NCBI GenBank assembly: GCA_963642455.1
Contig: CAVIGM010000011.1
Span: 1-32,604 of the forward strand
Reading direction: 5' to 3'
DNA from: Crickella sp963642455
GTDB taxonomy: Bacteria > Bacillota > Clostridia > Peptostreptococcales > Anaerovoracaceae
Length of the DNA: 32,604 bases
Shown: positions 30,643 to 32,604 of the stretch, piece after piece
Layout of the letters: each line of letters opens with the position of its first letter
How positions within the stretch are numbered: position 1 is the stretch's first letter
Translations under genes and position numbers: made by a program
Notes under the pieces: model-generated
What the model saw: the letters and a program-made list of their open reading frames with translations, nothing else
What the model was told of the DNA's origin: nothing
Database searches by the model: none

Positions 30643-32475
30643 ATGTGCGGAATAGTAGGATTTGTCGGCAGCAGCGAGCCTCAAGATTTTGTTATCCAAG
30701 GACTCGAGAAGCTTGAATACAGAGGCTACGACTCGGCAGGAATTGCAGTAGTTGACAATGGCAAGATTAAGGTAAGAAAGGCCGTAGGCCCTATCGTTAA
30801 TCTTAAGAAGCTGATTGGCGACGAAAGACTCGGCGGACATGCCGGAATCGGACATACAAGATGGGCCACACACGGAGGCGTAACAAAGGAGAACGCCCAC
30901 CCTCATGTAAATATGGACGAGACACTTTCAATAGTTCACAACGGAACGATTGAGAACTATCTTGAACTCAAGCATCAGCTTGAATCAGAAGGTGTTAAAT
31001 TCAGATCGGAGACCGACACCGAGGTAGCAGCAATGCTTATCTCTAAATACTATAACGAGCTTCACGATCTCAAGGCGGCTGTCGACAAGGCAGCATCGAT
31101 TATGGAAGGAACTTTTGTAATCGTTGCAATCGCAGCAGATCAGCCAGATATGCTCGTAGCACACAGAAGAAACGCACCTCTTATTGCCGCAAAAGGCAAG
31201 GGCTTCAATTTCGTGGCTTCGGATTTCTGCGCAATTCTCAAGCATACTAAGGATGTATATCTCATCGAGAACGGCGACACAGTTGTTCTGACAGCAGACA
31301 AGATCGAGATTTACGATGATGCTAACAAGCCTGTTGAGAGAGAGCTTATGCATATCGGCTGGGATGTAAATGCCGCTGACAAGGGCGACTACGAACATTT
31401 CATGCTTAAGGAAATTCACGAGCAGCCAAAGGGCATCGAGGAGACTCTTTCGAGAAGCCTCACAGAAGATGGCCGCATCAAGCTGTACGGAATAGAGATG
31501 AGCGCTGAGCAGCTCAATTCATATAACAAGATTGTAATCGTAGCTTGCGGAACGGCTTATCATGCCGGACTTGTCGGACAATATATCATCGAGAAAATCG
31601 CAAGGATTCCTGTTGAGATAGATGTCGCATCAGAATTCAGATACAGAGATCCTTTTATCGACGAGAAAACTCTCTTCATCGGCATTAGCCAGTCGGGCGA
31701 GACAGCAGATACGCTCGAGGCTCTCAGAGAGGCAAAGAAGAAGGGCGCTCACGTTATTTCAATCGTAAATGTTGTTGGAAGCTCGGTAGCAAGAGAATCT
31801 GACGAAGTGTTCTACACATGGGCAGGTCCTGAGATTTCTGTAGCATCAACAAAGGCGTATACAACTCAGCTTGTATGCCTTTACCTGCTTGCTCTGTATT
31901 TTGCGGACCTCAAGGGAACTATCAGCGAGGATGAATATAAGGACTATGTAGCACAGCTCAAGTCCATTCCTGCAAAGATAGAGGAGATACTTGCCAAAGA
32001 ACACGAAATTAAGGACCTTGCCGACAAGTACAACGACAGAGAGCACGTTTTCTTTATAGGCCGCGGAGTTGACTCAAGCGTAGCTTACGAAGGCTCGCTC
32101 AAGCTCAAGGAAGTATCCTATATCTCGTCCTTTGCAATCGCTGCAGGCGAAATGAAGCACGGCACAATCGCGCTGATGGCATCAAGAACAATCGTAATTG
32201 CGCTCGCAACACAGGACAGCCTCTTCGACAAGATGGTTTCCAACATTCAAGAGGTTAAGGCAAGAAATGCTCATATCATTTCAATCGCAAAAGAAGGAAA
32301 CACATCAATCGAGAAGCATTCGAAGGAAGTGTTCTACATCCCAGAGATTCGCGAGGAACTGTCGCCGCTTCTCAGCGTAATTCCGCTGCAGCTGTATGCT
32401 TACTACGTAGCTAAGGACAGAAACTGCGAAATCGACAAGCCAAGGAACCTCGCAAAGAGCGTAACGGTCGAGTAA
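30643..32475 (+). CDS. glmS: glutamine--fructose-6-phosphate aminotransferase GlmS (610 aa)
   Basis: GlmS makes glucosamine-6-phosphate from fructose-6-phosphate and glutamine, the committed step to UDP-GlcNAc. The N-terminal glutaminase starts with the nucleophile Cys2 (MCGIVGFVG), with GHTRWATHGG and HNGTIENY following. Two SIS isomerase domains carry ACGTAYHAG, SQSGETADTLEAL, ASTKAYTTQ, GRGVDSSVAYEGSLKLKEVSYI and the C-terminal PRNLAKSVTVE. The length is normal. It begins only 36 bases after glmM, so there is no room for the glmS ribozyme found in Bacillus. AAGGAGAA precedes the ATG. A terminator follows. Confidence 0.97.
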   Translation: MCGIVGFVGSSEPQDFVIQGLEKLEYRGYDSAGIAVVDNGKIKVRKAVGPIVNLKKLIGDERLGGHAGIGHTRWATHGGVTKENAHPHVNMDETLSIVHNGTIENYLELKHQLESEGVKFRSETDTEVAAMLISKYYNELHDLKAAVDKAASIMEGTFVIVAIAADQPDMLVAHRRNAPLIAAKGKGFNFVASDFCAILKHTKDVYLIENGDTVVLTADKIEIYDDANKPVERELMHIGWDVNAADKGDYEHFMLKEIHEQPKGIEETLSRSLTEDGRIKLYGIEMSAEQLNSYNKIVIVACGTAYHAGLVGQYIIEKIARIPVEIDVASEFRYRDPFIDEKTLFIGISQSGETADTLEALREAKKKGAHVISIVNVVGSSVARESDEVFYTWAGPEISVASTKAYTTQLVCLYLLALYFADLKGTISEDEYKDYVAQLKSIPAKIEEILAKEHEIKDLADKYNDREHVFFIGRGVDSSVAYEGSLKLKEVSYISSFAIAAGEMKHGTIALMASRTIVIALATQDSLFDKMVSNIQEVKARNAHIISIAKEGNTSIEKHSKEVFYIPEIREELSPLLSVIPLQLYAYYVAKDRNCEIDKPRNLAKSVTVE

Positions 32476-32532
32476 GATAAATTTCAGAATTATTGCTGAT
32501 TGCGCACACTCAAGCAATTTCACTAAGCTTGC

Positions 32533-32545
32533 AACGGTCGAGTAA
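32533..32545 (+). repeat. 13-base copy of the glmS 3' end
   Basis: aacggtcgagtaa at the glmS end (32463-32475, last codons and stop) recurs exactly at 32533-32545, 70 bases downstream. It looks like a remnant of a short duplication of the gene end, though a chance match cannot be excluded. Confidence 0.5.
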
Positions 32546-32561
32546 CAACTGGAGATAAATC

Positions 32562-32592
32562 AAAGCCGATGGGAAATCCCCATCGGCTTTTT
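32562..32592 (+). terminator. rho-independent terminator of the cdaA-glmS operon
   Basis: aaagccgatggg (32562-32573) pairs perfectly with cccatcggcttt (32579-32590) around a 5-base loop, followed by a T run (32588-32592). It is about 90 bases after the glmS stop. Confidence 0.92.
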
Positions 32593-32604
32593 GCAAATAT
32601 TTGG

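Overview
The window is chromosomal DNA from an anaerobic, Gram-positive-type bacterium, most likely a clostridial Firmicute (Eubacteriales). The reasons are a four-subunit pyruvate:ferredoxin oxidoreductase, the cdaA-cdaR-glmM-glmS order, long-form HPF, YerC, YhaM, RecD2, an LCP protein, ComFC and strong AGGAGG ribosome binding sites. Base composition looks moderate by eye. I see no phage, insertion sequence, CRISPR array, rRNA or tRNA. Four runs of N (2229-2356, 9635-9674, 14471-14603, 29096-29193) hide parts of four genes.

Layout. 1-1.5 kb (minus): an alkyltransferase-like protein and the MltG transglycosylase. 1.55-3.7 kb (plus): a translational GTPase fused to a Rae1/YacP-type (NYN) ribonuclease. 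3.75-6.8 kb: porC-porD-porA-porB, closed by a terminator. 6.85-7.7 kb (minus): the remains of an AbiE toxin-antitoxin pair, with the antitoxin whole, the toxin cut off, and three operator-like repeats. 7.8-10.1 kb (minus): an orphan EIIC-type permease and a BaiN/HI0933-type flavoprotein. 10.3-12.4 kb: a CopA-type copper ATPase. 12.5-17.9 kb: an unknown coiled-coil membrane protein, then a probable cell-surface O-acetylation cluster (SGNH hydrolase, DUF4358, MBOAT acyltransferase, DHHW protein). 17.9-23.9 kb: YerC, a DUF1461 membrane protein, NadE, YhaM, RecD2 and a lipoprotein. 23.9-25.7 kb: a structured non-coding RNA (probably the raiA-motif RNA) behind comFC, and the divergent HPF gene. 25.7-32.5 kb: an LCP cell-wall ligase, then the c-di-AMP/glucosamine operon cdaA-cdaR-glmM-glmS with its terminator.

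The common theme is envelope building and its control: MltG, O-acetylation, LCP, c-di-AMP and the UDP-GlcNAc supply. A second theme is ribosome and RNA control: the GTPase-nuclease, HPF, the raiA-like RNA and YhaM.

The most interesting object is the GTPase-nuclease. EF-G/TetM-type domains I-III are followed, where domains IV and V should be, by a short linker and a Rae1-like nuclease. Rae1 cuts mRNA in the ribosomal A site, the place domain IV of EF-G normally reaches, so the design suggests a GTPase-delivered A-site mRNA nuclease. Other points are the raiA-like RNA, three genes whose -10 box lies exactly six bases before the ATG (predicted leaderless), an orphan AbiEi antitoxin, a 24-base leader element shared by copA and recD2, and repeat-rich charged protein tails.
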